Shown here: piece after piece, positions 9,746 through 17,823 of the stretch
Layout: each line of letters opens with the position of its first letter
Position numbering within the stretch: position 1 is the first letter of the stretch
NCBI GenBank assembly: GCA_023423405.1
Contig: JAFAFR010000098.1
Coordinates: 124,001 to 188,000 of the forward strand
Direction: 5' to 3'
DNA length: 64,000 nt
From: Bacteroidota bacterium
Lineage (GTDB): Bacteria; Bacteroidota; Bacteroidia; Chitinophagales; Chitinophagaceae
The notes under the pieces: model-generated
What the model was told of the DNA's origin: nothing
The model's database searches: none
What the model saw: the letters and a program-made list of their open reading frames with translations, nothing else
Program-made: the position numbers and the translations under genes

Positions 9746-11656
9746 CTACCGGGCAATTACTTTTAGTTCGGTGCGGCGGTTGCGGGCACGACCTTCTTCG
9801 GTATTGTTATCAGCCACCGGAACGGTTGCGCCAAAACCTTCGAACCGCAGGCGTTTGGCGTCAATACCATTCTTAATAAGGTAATTCACCACGGCTTGCG
9901 CACGTCCATTGGAGAGCTTAAGGTTGTCGGCCGGTTTGCCCACATTGTCAGTATGCCCGTTGATCTGTATCTGCAGCGACGGGTTGTCCTTCAGCAACTG
10001 CACCAGCTTGTCGAGCTCTACAAGGGAGTTATCGCTGAGCGCGGTGCTGTTGGTTTCAAAGAAAACATTTTTGAGCACCATGCTGGCATTGGCGAGAATC
10101 GGCTGCAGGTAGATGTCTATGTGATACGTGGAATCGGGGTCCTTCTGGCTGAGCGAAAAGTTTTCTGAATAAAAAAGGTAACCACGGCGATTCACGTTGA
10201 AAGCATAGTCGCGCCCTACCGGAAGCGTGATAAGATAGTTGCCCGTTTCATCTGTCTGCACGCGGCTAATGACCTGGCGGTTACTGATGTCCGTTAGCTC
10301 CACTGAAGTGGGCAGTCCTTTCTTTGTTTGGCTGTCCATTACCCGGCCCTTCACCCAGAGGGTTTTGATGGGGCGGATATCATTGCGCATGCTGAAAGTG
10401 TAGAGGTCGAGCCCGCCGCGGCTGTCGGCCCGGTCGCTGGCGAAATAAGCGGTGCTGCCGTCGGCGGTGATCACCAGGCTGCCTTCGTTCTCGATGGTGT
10501 TGATGGGATAGCCGAGGTTGCGGGGCAGGCTGAAACTTCCCTTGGGACCTTTGCGCGCCAGGAAGAGGTCGTCGCCGCCATAGCCCTGCAATCCGTTGGA
10601 AACAAAATAGAGGCTCTGGTTATCGGCATGAATGAAGGGGCAGGTTTCGTCGCCGGCGGTATTGATCTCCGGGCCCAGGTTTTCGGGCTCCGACCATTTG
10701 CCAGTTGTAGATAAATGACTCACCCAGATATCGCTGCCACCATAGCCACCCGGGCGTCGGCTCGCGAAATAAAGATCCTTCTTGTCGGGCGAAAGACTGG
10801 GTGTTGATTCCCAGGATTCCGTGTTGATGGGCTCTCCCAGGTTTTCGGGCTCACTCCATCCCTCATTGGTGAGAAAAGAGACATAGAGGTCGCAGCTTCC
10901 TGCGCCATCGGGGAAATTACAACCGGTGAAGATCAGCCATTGCCCATCCTGCGAAAGGGTTTGAGCGCCTTCATTCAAATTGGAGTTGATCATGCCCGTT
11001 AGTCCCTTTGCGGCCGACCAGCCATTTCCTTCGCGCCGTGTTTCAAAAAAGTCTTCGTTGTAGTTATTGACGCGCCGCGTAAAAACGAGTTGCTCATTAT
11101 CGATGGTGAGGGAGGGAAAATATTCAGAGACGGCGCTGTTCACGGCGTCGCCCAGGTTGGTGGGTTCAAAGCGGTAGTCGGCAACGGCGGGTTTGGCGGC
11201 TTCTTCCAGTGCAAACTGGTAGGTGCGGGTGCGGTAGGCGGCAGCCTTTTTGCTTGACTCGTTGAGGTCGTTCACCGTCACAAATTTGTTCACCGCAAAG
11301 AGCGCGTCGGCAAAGCGCCCTTTTCCCGCCAGGTTGATGCTATAGGGAAGGTTGTAGTCGCGGAAATAGACCGAGTCGATGGACCGCGCTTTTTCATAAT
11401 TGTAGATGGCGCTGTCGTACACCTTCATTTCCCCGTACATGCCGGCAATGGACAACCAGGCATCGGCATAGGAGGGATCGAGCTTTACGGCATCTTTCAA
11501 AAAAGCGATACCGCCGCGGAAATCGTCGTTCTGGGCAGCCTGCATGGCTTTTTCATATAGTTTAACAGCCTTAGGATTGAGTTTATCCGGCCGGTATTGC
11601 GACCAGCCCTGCAGGCCGGCGCAAATAAATAGGCAAAGGAGAAATTGTTTCATCAT
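9746..11656 (-). CDS. PorE-like OmpA protein (TPR + beta-propeller + CRD + OmpA_C)
   Basis: About 636 residues from the ATG at 11656, chosen because it is followed by a clean signal peptide (MMKQFLLCLFICAGLQGWSQ) and preceded by AGGACCT; a further ATG lies 21 bp upstream. Domains in order: TPR-like helices (~20-140), a PD40/WD40-type propeller with repeated ASRRPGGYGGSDIWVS-like blades (~170-410), a carboxypeptidase-regulatory-like beta domain (~420-500), and a C-terminal OmpA peptidoglycan-binding domain (INGHTDNVG ... LSNGRAQAV ... RARNRRTELKV). This order is the one described for PorE of Porphyromonas, a peptidoglycan anchor of the type IX system. The same architecture also occurs in other Bacteroidota OmpA proteins, so PorE orthology is inference. 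The protein is expected to be tethered at the outer-membrane inner face. Confidence 0.87.
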   Translation of the reverse strand: MMKQFLLCLFICAGLQGWSQYRPDKLNPKAVKLYEKAMQAAQNDDFRGGIAFLKDAVKLDPSYADAWLSIAGMYGEMKVYDSAIYNYEKARSIDSVYFRDYNLPYSINLAGKGRFADALFAVNKFVTVNDLNESSKKAAAYRTRTYQFALEEAAKPAVADYRFEPTNLGDAVNSAVSEYFPSLTIDNEQLVFTRRVNNYNEDFFETRREGNGWSAAKGLTGMINSNLNEGAQTLSQDGQWLIFTGCNFPDGAGSCDLYVSFLTNEGWSEPENLGEPINTESWESTPSLSPDKKDLYFASRRPGGYGGSDIWVSHLSTTGKWSEPENLGPEINTAGDETCPFIHADNQSLYFVSNGLQGYGGDDLFLARKGPKGSFSLPRNLGYPINTIENEGSLVITADGSTAYFASDRADSRGGLDLYTFSMRNDIRPIKTLWVKGRVMDSQTKKGLPTSVELTDISNRQVISRVQTDETGNYLITLPVGRDYAFNVNRRGYLFYSENFSLSQKDPDSTYHIDIYLQPILANASMVLKNVFFETNSTALSDNSLVELDKLVQLLKDNPSLQIQINGHTDNVGKPADNLKLSNGRAQAVVNYLIKNGIDAKRLRFEGFGATVPVADNNTEEGRARNRRTELKVIAR

Positions 11657-11715
11657 AGGTCCTGAATACCCGTTCATAACGGAAATTATGCCAAAAAAAT
11701 TGGAGGGCGGGTGCT

Positions 11716-12297
11716 TTAGGGCACACCTATATATTTATGCGACTGAAGGCTGAGTTCCCATTGCGGGTGCGCCATGATATAATCGATGATCAGGGGCAGC
11801 ATGCTTTCCCTTTTGTCCCACTCGGGTTGCAGGAAAAGTTTACAGCCAGGTTTTACTTTGGCGGCCCATTGCTCGGCCCACTTGAAGTCTGAGGCATTGA
11901 AAACCACCACTTTCAGTTCATCGGCCGCAGCCACCACTTCGGGCAACGGGAATTTAAATTTTTTGGGAGAAAGGCAGATCCAGTCCCACTGCCCGCTGAG
12001 CGGGCTGGAGCCCGAGGTTTCGATATTGGTTTCGAAACCCGCGGCTTTCAATGCTGCCGTAAGCGGGCCGAGCGGGTGCAGAAGTGGCTCGCCGCCGGTG
12101 ACAACAGCCAGGCGGCCGGGATGCTGCAGGGCTGCGGCCACTATGTCGTCCACAGCAACCAGCGGATGTTTGGCGGCATCCCAGCTTTCCTTCACGTCGC
12201 ACCAAACGCAGCCCACATCGCAGCCACCGAGCCGGATGAAATAAGCGGCGCGGCCCTGGTGGTAGCCTTCTCCCTGCAGGGTATAAAAAGCTTCCAT
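11716..12297 (-). CDS. queE: 7-carboxy-7-deazaguanine synthase (radical SAM)
   Basis: QueE converts 6-carboxy-tetrahydropterin to 7-carboxy-7-deazaguanine in queuosine biosynthesis. The substrate-binding start MEAFYTLQGEG, the cluster-binding CDVGCVWCD (Cys-x3-Cys-x2-Cys) and the VTGGEPL SAM-contact motif are all visible, and the C-terminal SLQSHKYIGVP is typical. 193 residues from this ATG. The frame stays open upstream to 12379 and reads ...QLPIAQAEQLPL before MEAFYT, which looks like the short N-terminal tail found in relatives, yet it contains no ATG, GTG or TTG codon. Either translation starts at this ATG or at a rare codon such as CTG at 12366. It lies 73 bp downstream of folD on the same strand. 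Confidence 0.94.
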   Translation of the reverse strand: MEAFYTLQGEGYHQGRAAYFIRLGGCDVGCVWCDVKESWDAAKHPLVAVDDIVAAALQHPGRLAVVTGGEPLLHPLGPLTAALKAAGFETNIETSGSSPLSGQWDWICLSPKKFKFPLPEVVAAADELKVVVFNASDFKWAEQWAAKVKPGCKLFLQPEWDKRESMLPLIIDYIMAHPQWELSLQSHKYIGVP

Positions 12298-12370
12298 GAG
12301 CGGCAGTTGCTCCGCTTGCGCAATGGGTAATTGACCCTGGGCTGGTATGGTAGCGGCAGCGTTCAGGAGA

Positions 12371-13246
12371 TCAGTTTTTAGATTCGCAGGCTTTCAGGGT
12401 ATTGTTCATGAGGGCGGCGATGGTCATGGGACCAACTCCTCCGGGCACGGGCGTAATATAACTGCAGTGCGGCGATACGTTTGCAAAGTCCACGTCCCCC
12501 TTCAGGGCAAAGCCCGATTTTTTGGAAGCATCGGGTACGCGGGTAATGCCCACATCTATAATAATAGCCCCTTCCTTTACCATATCGGCCTTGAGGAATT
12601 CGGCTTTGCCGAGGGCTGCAACGATGATATCTGCCTGGAGGCAGAGTTCCTTAAGGTTACGGGTATGGGAATGGGTAATGGTAACGGTGCAGTTGCCGGG
12701 GTTACCGGGCTGGCTGAGCAGGATGCTCATGGGGCGGCCCACGATATTGCTGCGGCCGATGACCACGGCGTGTTTGCCCTTTGTGTCAACCTTATAATGT
12801 TCCAGTAGCAGCATGATGCCGTGGGGGGTGGCAGCGACAAAGCTGTCAAGTCCCTGGACCATACGACCCGCATTCACCGGGTGGAAACCGTCCACGTCTT
12901 TGGAAGGAAGTATGGTATTGATCACTTTTTCGTCGGAAATATGGGTAGGAAGCGGCAGTTGCACGAGGATGCCGTCGATGTCTTCATCGAGGTTCAGGTC
13001 TTCAATAATGGAAAGGAGCTTGTTTTCGCTGACATCCGGCTCCAGCCGGATGAGGGTGGATTTGAAGCCGATTTCGGCACAAGCCTTCACTTTGGCGCCC
13101 ACATAGGTTTCGCTGGCCCCGTTATTACCCACCAGGATGGCGGCGAGATGGGGGGTCTTTTTTCCTTCTGCGACGCGTTGCGCTGTTTTCAGGCGTAGGG
13201 ACTCTTTGGTGGCTTTTGAAACCAGGTTACCATCTAAAATTTGCAT
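12371..13246 (-). CDS. folD: Bifunctional methylene-THF dehydrogenase / methenyl-THF cyclohydrolase
   Basis: A 291-residue cytosolic enzyme that interconverts 5,10-methylene-THF and 10-formyl-THF for purine and formyl-Met-tRNA supply. Family signatures present: AAILVGNNGASETYVGAK with the catalytic Lys equivalent, DGILVQLPLPTH, PSKDVDGFHPVNAGR, HAVVIGRSNIVGRPMS (NADP loop) and the C-terminal ITPVPGGVGPMTIAALM. The ATG at 13246 (MQILDGNLVS) is chosen over an in-frame ATG at 13267 because a -7 box (13251-13258) lies between the two, and because relatives start just before the LDG motif. queE follows. Confidence 0.96.
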   Translation of the reverse strand: MQILDGNLVSKATKESLRLKTAQRVAEGKKTPHLAAILVGNNGASETYVGAKVKACAEIGFKSTLIRLEPDVSENKLLSIIEDLNLDEDIDGILVQLPLPTHISDEKVINTILPSKDVDGFHPVNAGRMVQGLDSFVAATPHGIMLLLEHYKVDTKGKHAVVIGRSNIVGRPMSILLSQPGNPGNCTVTITHSHTRNLKELCLQADIIVAALGKAEFLKADMVKEGAIIIDVGITRVPDASKKSGFALKGDVDFANVSPHCSYITPVPGGVGPMTIAALMNNTLKACESKN

Positions 13247-13250
13247 GGCG

Positions 13251-13258
13251 CAAAGGTA
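13251..13258 (-). promoter_or_regulatory. -7 box of folD (TACCTTTG)
   Basis: Minus-strand TACCTTTG matches TAnnTTTG exactly and ends 4 nt before the chosen folD ATG. This favours the start at 13246 and suggests a leaderless transcript. Confidence 0.55.
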
Positions 13259-13394
13259 CAGCATCATGCCAAGCTTTGGTATAGATTTTCTCGCTGAACC
13301 TGATCGGGGGACCCCTTAAGCGTCGTGTTTTAACGATGATAAAAGCGGCCTTTACACGCTTGACCTGCGCTGCTGCCTGCCCGAAATTGGCAGT

Positions 13395-14225
13395 ATGAAA
13401 ATCATATGCTGCGCTATCTTCCTGTTGCTGCACGTATGGTCAGCGCCGGGGCAACTGCGTCCGGCTGCGGCTGGGATGAGCAACCGTTTTCTGCAAGCGG
13501 AAAGCCTGCTGGATCAGCCTGCCAATGCCGCGAGGCTGCCGGCAACCGACCTGCAGTTGAAGCACCAGCGCCCCTATTGGGCAGAAGGGGTGAGTCAAAC
13601 CGGATGCATTCTGGCTGTTCCGCTGCGCCAGAAGTTGCAGGATCACAGGAATCCGGCGGCAAGCGGTTGGGGACTCGCATACCAGCAGCTCAAGTTGCCG
13701 CGGTACCGGGAATGGTCGGCCGTGGTGATATATGGCCGGCAAATCCTAAAGGACCTTTACCTGGGCGTGTCGGCGGGCGCAGGCGGAAAAAAACTCCCCG
13801 AAAACGATCCGCAACGATCCTTGCACGCGCAATTGGGGTTTGTATGGCGATATGGCCAATGGTGTAGCGGCGGCGGCATTTTGTTGCAACAGTATATAGA
13901 TGTGCCCGAAATCGCAAAACCTGCAGCTTATTCTTTCCTGGTAACTGCCGGACGTGATCTGAGCAGAGAAGCCTATGCCGGGCTGGAGCTGGGTTTCACT
14001 CCACAGGGCGTCTCTGTAAAAACTGCCATCCTTTTCAGGCCCCTGCAACAGGTGCAGGCCGCAGTACAATTACAAACCCTTCCCGTGCGGCTGGCAGTGG
14101 AAACAGGTTATATCCAGAAGCGGTGGCAGGTATTCCTGTATGGCATGATGGTGCCGGCCCTGGGCTGGACGCCCGGATTGCGATTGGGTTTTGGTTTCCC
14201 TGCTAAAACCATCACTCATGAATAA
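13395..14225 (+). CDS. Secreted / outer-membrane protein of unknown function, partner of the HhH barrel protein
   Basis: 276 residues beginning with a signal peptide (MKIICCAIFLLLHVWSAPGQ). The mature part has alternating hydrophobic strands (AYQQLKLPRYREWSAVVIYGR, LYLGVSAGAGGKK, AYAGLELGFTPQG, VSVKTAILFRP, LRLGFGFPAK) that suggest a small outer-membrane beta-barrel, loosely like PorP/SprF or PorV-type proteins, but I see no diagnostic motif. The stop codon overlaps the start of the HhH-barrel gene by 8 bp, so the two are translationally coupled and probably act together. A role as a surface or pore component is inference. Confidence 0.7.
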   Translation: MKIICCAIFLLLHVWSAPGQLRPAAAGMSNRFLQAESLLDQPANAARLPATDLQLKHQRPYWAEGVSQTGCILAVPLRQKLQDHRNPAASGWGLAYQQLKLPRYREWSAVVIYGRQILKDLYLGVSAGAGGKKLPENDPQRSLHAQLGFVWRYGQWCSGGGILLQQYIDVPEIAKPAAYSFLVTAGRDLSREAYAGLELGFTPQGVSVKTAILFRPLQQVQAAVQLQTLPVRLAVETGYIQKRWQVFLYGMMVPALGWTPGLRLGFGFPAKTITHE

Positions 14226-16266
14226 CTGTATGCAAAGCCGCGTCGCATTGCTGCTGGTACTGGTGCTTTACTGGGCGGTATCCCTTCCTGCGCAGGAAAC
14301 GGCGCGTTTTTCCGAACAGGAGGCGCTGGAATTCCTGGCTGCTGAAGGAGAAGAGCCACCGGAAAACGACCAGTGGCTGCAGGAAAGGGAGTGGCTGAAA
14401 AACCATCCCCTGGCAGCGAATACCGTAACAGAGCAGGAACTGGCTTCCCTGAACATCCTGACCCCTTTACAGGTACAGGCCTTCCTGGATTACCGCCGCC
14501 TGTTCGGGCCTTTCGAAAGCCGGTATGAATTGCAGGCCATTCCGGGCTGGGATCTTCCTCTCGTGCGACGGCTGATGCCCCTTTTTCATTTTGGGTTGCA
14601 GCCGCGTTGGGAGAAAAAGCCGGGACAGTTGCTTAGCACCGGGCAATTCCAGTTGCTCATAAGAACGGCGGGCATACTCGAAAAAACAAAAGGGCTCAAA
14701 ACAGACAGCGCCGGGCAATCGCCCTATATTGGAGGTCCGCTTCGGAACTATACGAGGCTGGCTTATCAATCTGGTCAGCAACTCTGGTATGGCTTTAGCC
14801 TGGAAAAAGATGCGGGTGAAAGAATGGGAGATTTCATCAGCTTCCATCTTTTCCTGAAAAGAAACAGCTGGCTGCGTACCATCGCGCTGGGCGATTATAC
14901 ATTGAATATCGGGCAGGGGCTGTTGCAGTGGCAGGGGCTGGCTTTTGGTAAAACGGGAGAGGCCATTGCAGTGTACCGGCAGGGCAAAGCACTGCAGCCT
15001 TATCGTTCTGCAGGGGAATACAATTTCCACCGGGGCATTGCGCTGGAAACCGGCTATAAACACTGGAGCCTAATCGTTTTCGCCGCCGCGCAGAAAAGAA
15101 CAGCCAATATTGTGTACGACACGGATGGAAATGCAGTGGCGTTCAGCAGCCTGTCGACTGCGGGGCTGCATCGTACCGGAACGGAATTGGCAGACCGGAA
15201 TACATTGCGGGAAAAGGGCTATGGCGCTGTTGCGGAATTCAGGAAAAAACATTTTCGCATGGGGCTGGCGGGAATGATCCATCTCTTTGATCTGCCTTAT
15301 CAACCCCGGAACGAACCCTATGCTTTGTTCAGCTGGAGCGGGAAGCAGCTAAGAAATGCGGGCATACATTACAGTTATAGTGCGGGAAACTATTTCCTTT
15401 TCGGGGAGGTTGCCAAATGTAAGGAAGGATGGGCTTTTGTACAGGGCGCTGTACTGAGCCTGGCGTCTTCTGTGGATATGTCTTTTGTTTTCCGCAAGCT
15501 GGATCCCGGGTACCAGTCGCTGTATGCTTCTACTTTTTCTGAGAACAGCAAGGCTTCCAATGAAACAGGATTGTATACTGGTTTGAAAATTCAGTTGAAA
15601 CCTCAATGGGTATTACAGGGGTACGTTGACCTGTTCCGGTTTCCCTGGTTGCGGTACCGTGCTGATGCACCGGGCGACGGTTTCGAATATGCGGCCCAGT
15701 TAGTGCATACACAACGGCGGCGTTGGGATATCCGGCTGCGATACCGGAAAGGAGAGAAGCCGGAAAATGAAACCGGTGCTGTTGTTGCGATGCCCGTACC
15801 AAAGCAGCAAACCAATCTCCGCCTCCATGCAGAACGGCAATTGGGGAAGGAAGTGCGGCTCGCTGCACGCCTGGAGAAATGCTGGTTTAAAAAAGAAGGG
15901 CCGGCGGTTTCGGGCTGGATGGCTTTTACGGATGGTAATTTTCCTTTGCCGCGGGGGCGCTGGTCTGCTTCCCTGCGTGTCAGTTATTTCGATACACAGG
16001 GTTATGATACACGCATCTATGCCTATGAGCGCGACCTGCTTTATTCTTTTACCATACCGGCCGTTTACGACAGGGGCTGGCGATACTATGCCCAGGTGCA
16101 GGGCGGAACGCGCCTCAATATTGGTGCGCGCCCGCTGAAGTGCCAGTGGTGGCTGCGCTGGGCCCGCAGCCGCTATTTTGATAAAACGGTGCAGGGATCG
16201 GGAAACGACGAAATAACGGGAAGCCACCGGTCGGAATGGAAATGCCAGCTAATCTTCACCTGGTAA
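14218..16266 (+). CDS. ComEA-like helix-hairpin-helix protein with C-terminal beta-barrel
   Basis: About 682 residues from the ATG at 14218, which is followed by a signal peptide (MQSRVALLLVLVLYWAVSLPAQ after four residues) and overlaps the preceding stop by 8 bp. Residues ~60-120 form a helix-hairpin-helix domain of the ComEA/HHH_3 type (ELASLNILTPLQVQAFLDYR ... GPFESRYELQAIPGWD). The remaining ~550 residues are rich in alternating aromatic strands (LRNYTRLAYQSGQQLWYGFS, WSLIVFAAAQKRT, RWDIRLRYRKG) and end CQLIFTW with a terminal aromatic, as in outer-membrane barrels. ComEA-type HhH domains bind double-stranded DNA in competence. Here the domain appears joined to a barrel, so a role in DNA capture or uptake is conceivable but unproven. 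Confidence 0.8.
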   Translation: MNNCMQSRVALLLVLVLYWAVSLPAQETARFSEQEALEFLAAEGEEPPENDQWLQEREWLKNHPLAANTVTEQELASLNILTPLQVQAFLDYRRLFGPFESRYELQAIPGWDLPLVRRLMPLFHFGLQPRWEKKPGQLLSTGQFQLLIRTAGILEKTKGLKTDSAGQSPYIGGPLRNYTRLAYQSGQQLWYGFSLEKDAGERMGDFISFHLFLKRNSWLRTIALGDYTLNIGQGLLQWQGLAFGKTGEAIAVYRQGKALQPYRSAGEYNFHRGIALETGYKHWSLIVFAAAQKRTANIVYDTDGNAVAFSSLSTAGLHRTGTELADRNTLREKGYGAVAEFRKKHFRMGLAGMIHLFDLPYQPRNEPYALFSWSGKQLRNAGIHYSYSAGNYFLFGEVAKCKEGWAFVQGAVLSLASSVDMSFVFRKLDPGYQSLYASTFSENSKASNETGLYTGLKIQLKPQWVLQGYVDLFRFPWLRYRADAPGDGFEYAAQLVHTQRRRWDIRLRYRKGEKPENETGAVVAMPVPKQQTNLRLHAERQLGKEVRLAARLEKCWFKKEGPAVSGWMAFTDGNFPLPRGRWSASLRVSYFDTQGYDTRIYAYERDLLYSFTIPAVYDRGWRYYAQVQGGTRLNIGARPLKCQWWLRWARSRYFDKTVQGSGNDEITGSHRSEWKCQLIFTW

Positions 16267-16289
16267 GTAGGTAAATGGACATATCTTGT

Positions 16290-16297
16290 TAGTTTTG
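16290..16297 (+). promoter_or_regulatory. -7 box upstream of the DUF3467 gene (TAGTTTTG)
   Basis: TAGTTTTG matches the TAnnTTTG consensus and ends 17 nt before the ATG at 16315, giving a predicted short leader. No convincing -33 element is seen. Confidence 0.5.
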
Positions 16298-16314
16298 CAG
16301 TTTAACAGCCTAAC

Positions 16315-16623
16315 ATGGAAGCCAATAACAATAACCAGCTCAACATAGAGATTTCAGAAGAAATGGCAGAAGGCGCCTACGCCAACCTAGCCATCATCAC
16401 GCACTCTCACGCAGAGTTTGTGATCGATTTTGTGAATGTAATGCCAGGAACTCCCAAGAGCAGGGTGAAAAGCCGTATCATTCTCACGCCACAGCATGCC
16501 AAGCGTTTCATGAAGGCCCTGATCGAAAACATTGAGCGTTTCGAAGATGCCAACGGCGATATCAAGGACCTGGAGGAAATTCAAATGCCCCTGAACTTCG
16601 GCGGCCCGGCAGCCCAGGCCTGA
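16315..16623 (+). CDS. DUF3467 domain protein
   Basis: A 102-residue cytosolic protein. The sequence NIEISEEMAEGAYANLAII, then THSHAEFVIDFVNVMPG and RIILTPQHAKRFMKAL, is the DUF3467 signature, a small conserved bacterial family of unknown function. The whole protein is the domain. It lies 48 bp after the HhH-barrel gene on the same strand but has its own -7 box, and it converges on radC with a 17-bp gap. Confidence 0.9.
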   Translation: MEANNNNQLNIEISEEMAEGAYANLAIITHSHAEFVIDFVNVMPGTPKSRVKSRIILTPQHAKRFMKALIENIERFEDANGDIKDLEEIQMPLNFGGPAAQA

Positions 16624-16640
16624 GCAGGCTTCGTAGCAGG

Positions 16641-17333
16641 TTAAAGAAGCCCTTCGTCTGCAAAACTAAAATAGCCCTGTTGGCTGACAATAATGTGGTC
16701 CATCAGCCGGATATCGAGCAACAGTGCCGCCCCCTTAATCTTCCGGGTCAGTTCTTCGTCTGCACTACTCGGTCTTAAATTGCCGGAGGGATGGTTGTGG
16801 CCAAGGATCAGGGCGCTGGCTTCTTGTTCAATGGCTTTTTTCATGATGATCCGAGGGTCGGCAACTGTCCCGGCTATACCTCCCATACTGATTACTTCGT
16901 GGTGTTTGATGCGGTTGGCACGGTTCAGAAAAAGAACCACAAATATCTCCTGGCCATGGTCCTGGTACAATTGCTGGAGATAGGCGGCCACATCCCTGCT
17001 ACCGGTGACGAGGGTGGTGGGCATCGCCTGCATAGCCAGGCGCCGCCTTCCCAGTTCAAATGCAGCGGCTACAGCAATGGCTTTTGCTTCCCCTATCCCT
17101 TTGATTTTCATTAATTCAAAAATGGAGCTGGTTGCCAGCCTGTGGAGGTTATTGTGGCAACCGCTTAACAATTCGCGGCTAAGGTCCAGCGCTGTTTTTT
17201 TGCCGTATCCCTTTCCCAGGAGAATACTGATCAGTTCTGCATCACTCAGGTGCATGGGACTTTTACTAAGTAATTTTTCTCTTGGCCTGTCGGTTTTTGC
17301 CCATGATTTAATTGAGTGGTTTTGCGCTTGCAT
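16641..17333 (-). CDS. radC: RadC-family JAB-domain protein
   Basis: A 230-residue protein of the RadC/YicR family. It has an N-terminal helix-hairpin-helix region (MHLSDAELISILLGKG ... MKIKGIGEAKAIAV) and a C-terminal metal-binding JAB/MPN domain with the HNHPSG motif followed by Ser-x-x-D (SSADEEL). Despite the name, a role in DNA repair is not established for the family; RadC-type genes often sit near recombination or mobile DNA functions. The gene is divergent from the small membrane protein gene, and a strong inverted repeat lies between them. Confidence 0.93.
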   Translation of the reverse strand: MQAQNHSIKSWAKTDRPREKLLSKSPMHLSDAELISILLGKGYGKKTALDLSRELLSGCHNNLHRLATSSIFELMKIKGIGEAKAIAVAAAFELGRRRLAMQAMPTTLVTGSRDVAAYLQQLYQDHGQEIFVVLFLNRANRIKHHEVISMGGIAGTVADPRIIMKKAIEQEASALILGHNHPSGNLRPSSADEELTRKIKGAALLLDIRLMDHIIVSQQGYFSFADEGLL

Positions 17334-17362
17334 GCAGTAAGATTAAATAATATTTTTATCGC

Positions 17363-17389
17363 ATAAAACAGGGTTTTAACCCGTTTTAT
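17363..17389. repeat. Strong inverted repeat between radC and the small membrane protein gene
   Basis: ATAAAAC at 17363-17369 pairs with GTTTTAT at 17383-17389, and GGGTT at 17371-17375 pairs with AACCC at 17378-17382. One A is bulged (17370) and the centre is TT. Because it lies between divergent starts, an operator or an RNA structure is more plausible than a terminator. Confidence 0.6.
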
Positions 17390-17434
17390 CTATAATCCAA
17401 AATATCCTTAGAAAAACAGTAAAATTCATTTGCT

Positions 17435-17635
17435 ATGAACGCCCGCACATTCAACAGCCTTGGAGGCTTTCAATCCATGCTCTTCTGCATCGGGATTTAC
17501 ATTGTAGCCCTCTTTTTCTCTATTTTTATTTGCTCAGCTATTTTCAGCGCCATCGGTAACCGGAAAAGTGCTGATCTCGGCCTGTCGAAACCGGCTTCCA
17601 CGGCAGCAGCCCAGGTACAGTTGGCAGCCCGCTGA
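17435..17635 (+). CDS. Small single-span membrane protein, unknown function
   Basis: 66 residues with one strong hydrophobic span (MLFCIGIYIVALFFSIFICSAIFSAI, residues ~15-40) followed by a short polar, Ala-rich tail (GNRKSADLGLSKPASTAAA). No family recognised. Support for it being real: a predicted terminator about 100 bp downstream, a preceding A+T-rich region with an inverted repeat, and no competing frame. It could instead be a chance open frame. Confidence 0.5.
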   Translation: MNARTFNSLGGFQSMLFCIGIYIVALFFSIFICSAIFSAIGNRKSADLGLSKPASTAAAQVQLAAR

Positions 17636-17738
17636 CACCGGTAACAGGCGATCTGCCTGAACCGGAAACCACATGTCGAACGACCCGGCCGACCGTCGGT
17701 GCGTTGAGGAATTGCTTTGTCTCTCAATATTATTAACA

Positions 17739-17763
17739 GGTTGTGCAGGCGCACAACCTTTTT
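17739..17763 (+). terminator. Rho-independent terminator
   Basis: An 8-bp perfect stem GGTTGTGC / GCACAACC (17739-17746 and 17751-17758) with a four-base loop AGGC, followed by five T. It follows the small membrane protein gene and lies upstream of prs. Confidence 0.75.
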
Positions 17764-17823
17764 GCGTTGGCGCCTTTTTCTTTTTACCTCAATGTTTATC
17801 TTCGCCGCACCAACATCTGATTT

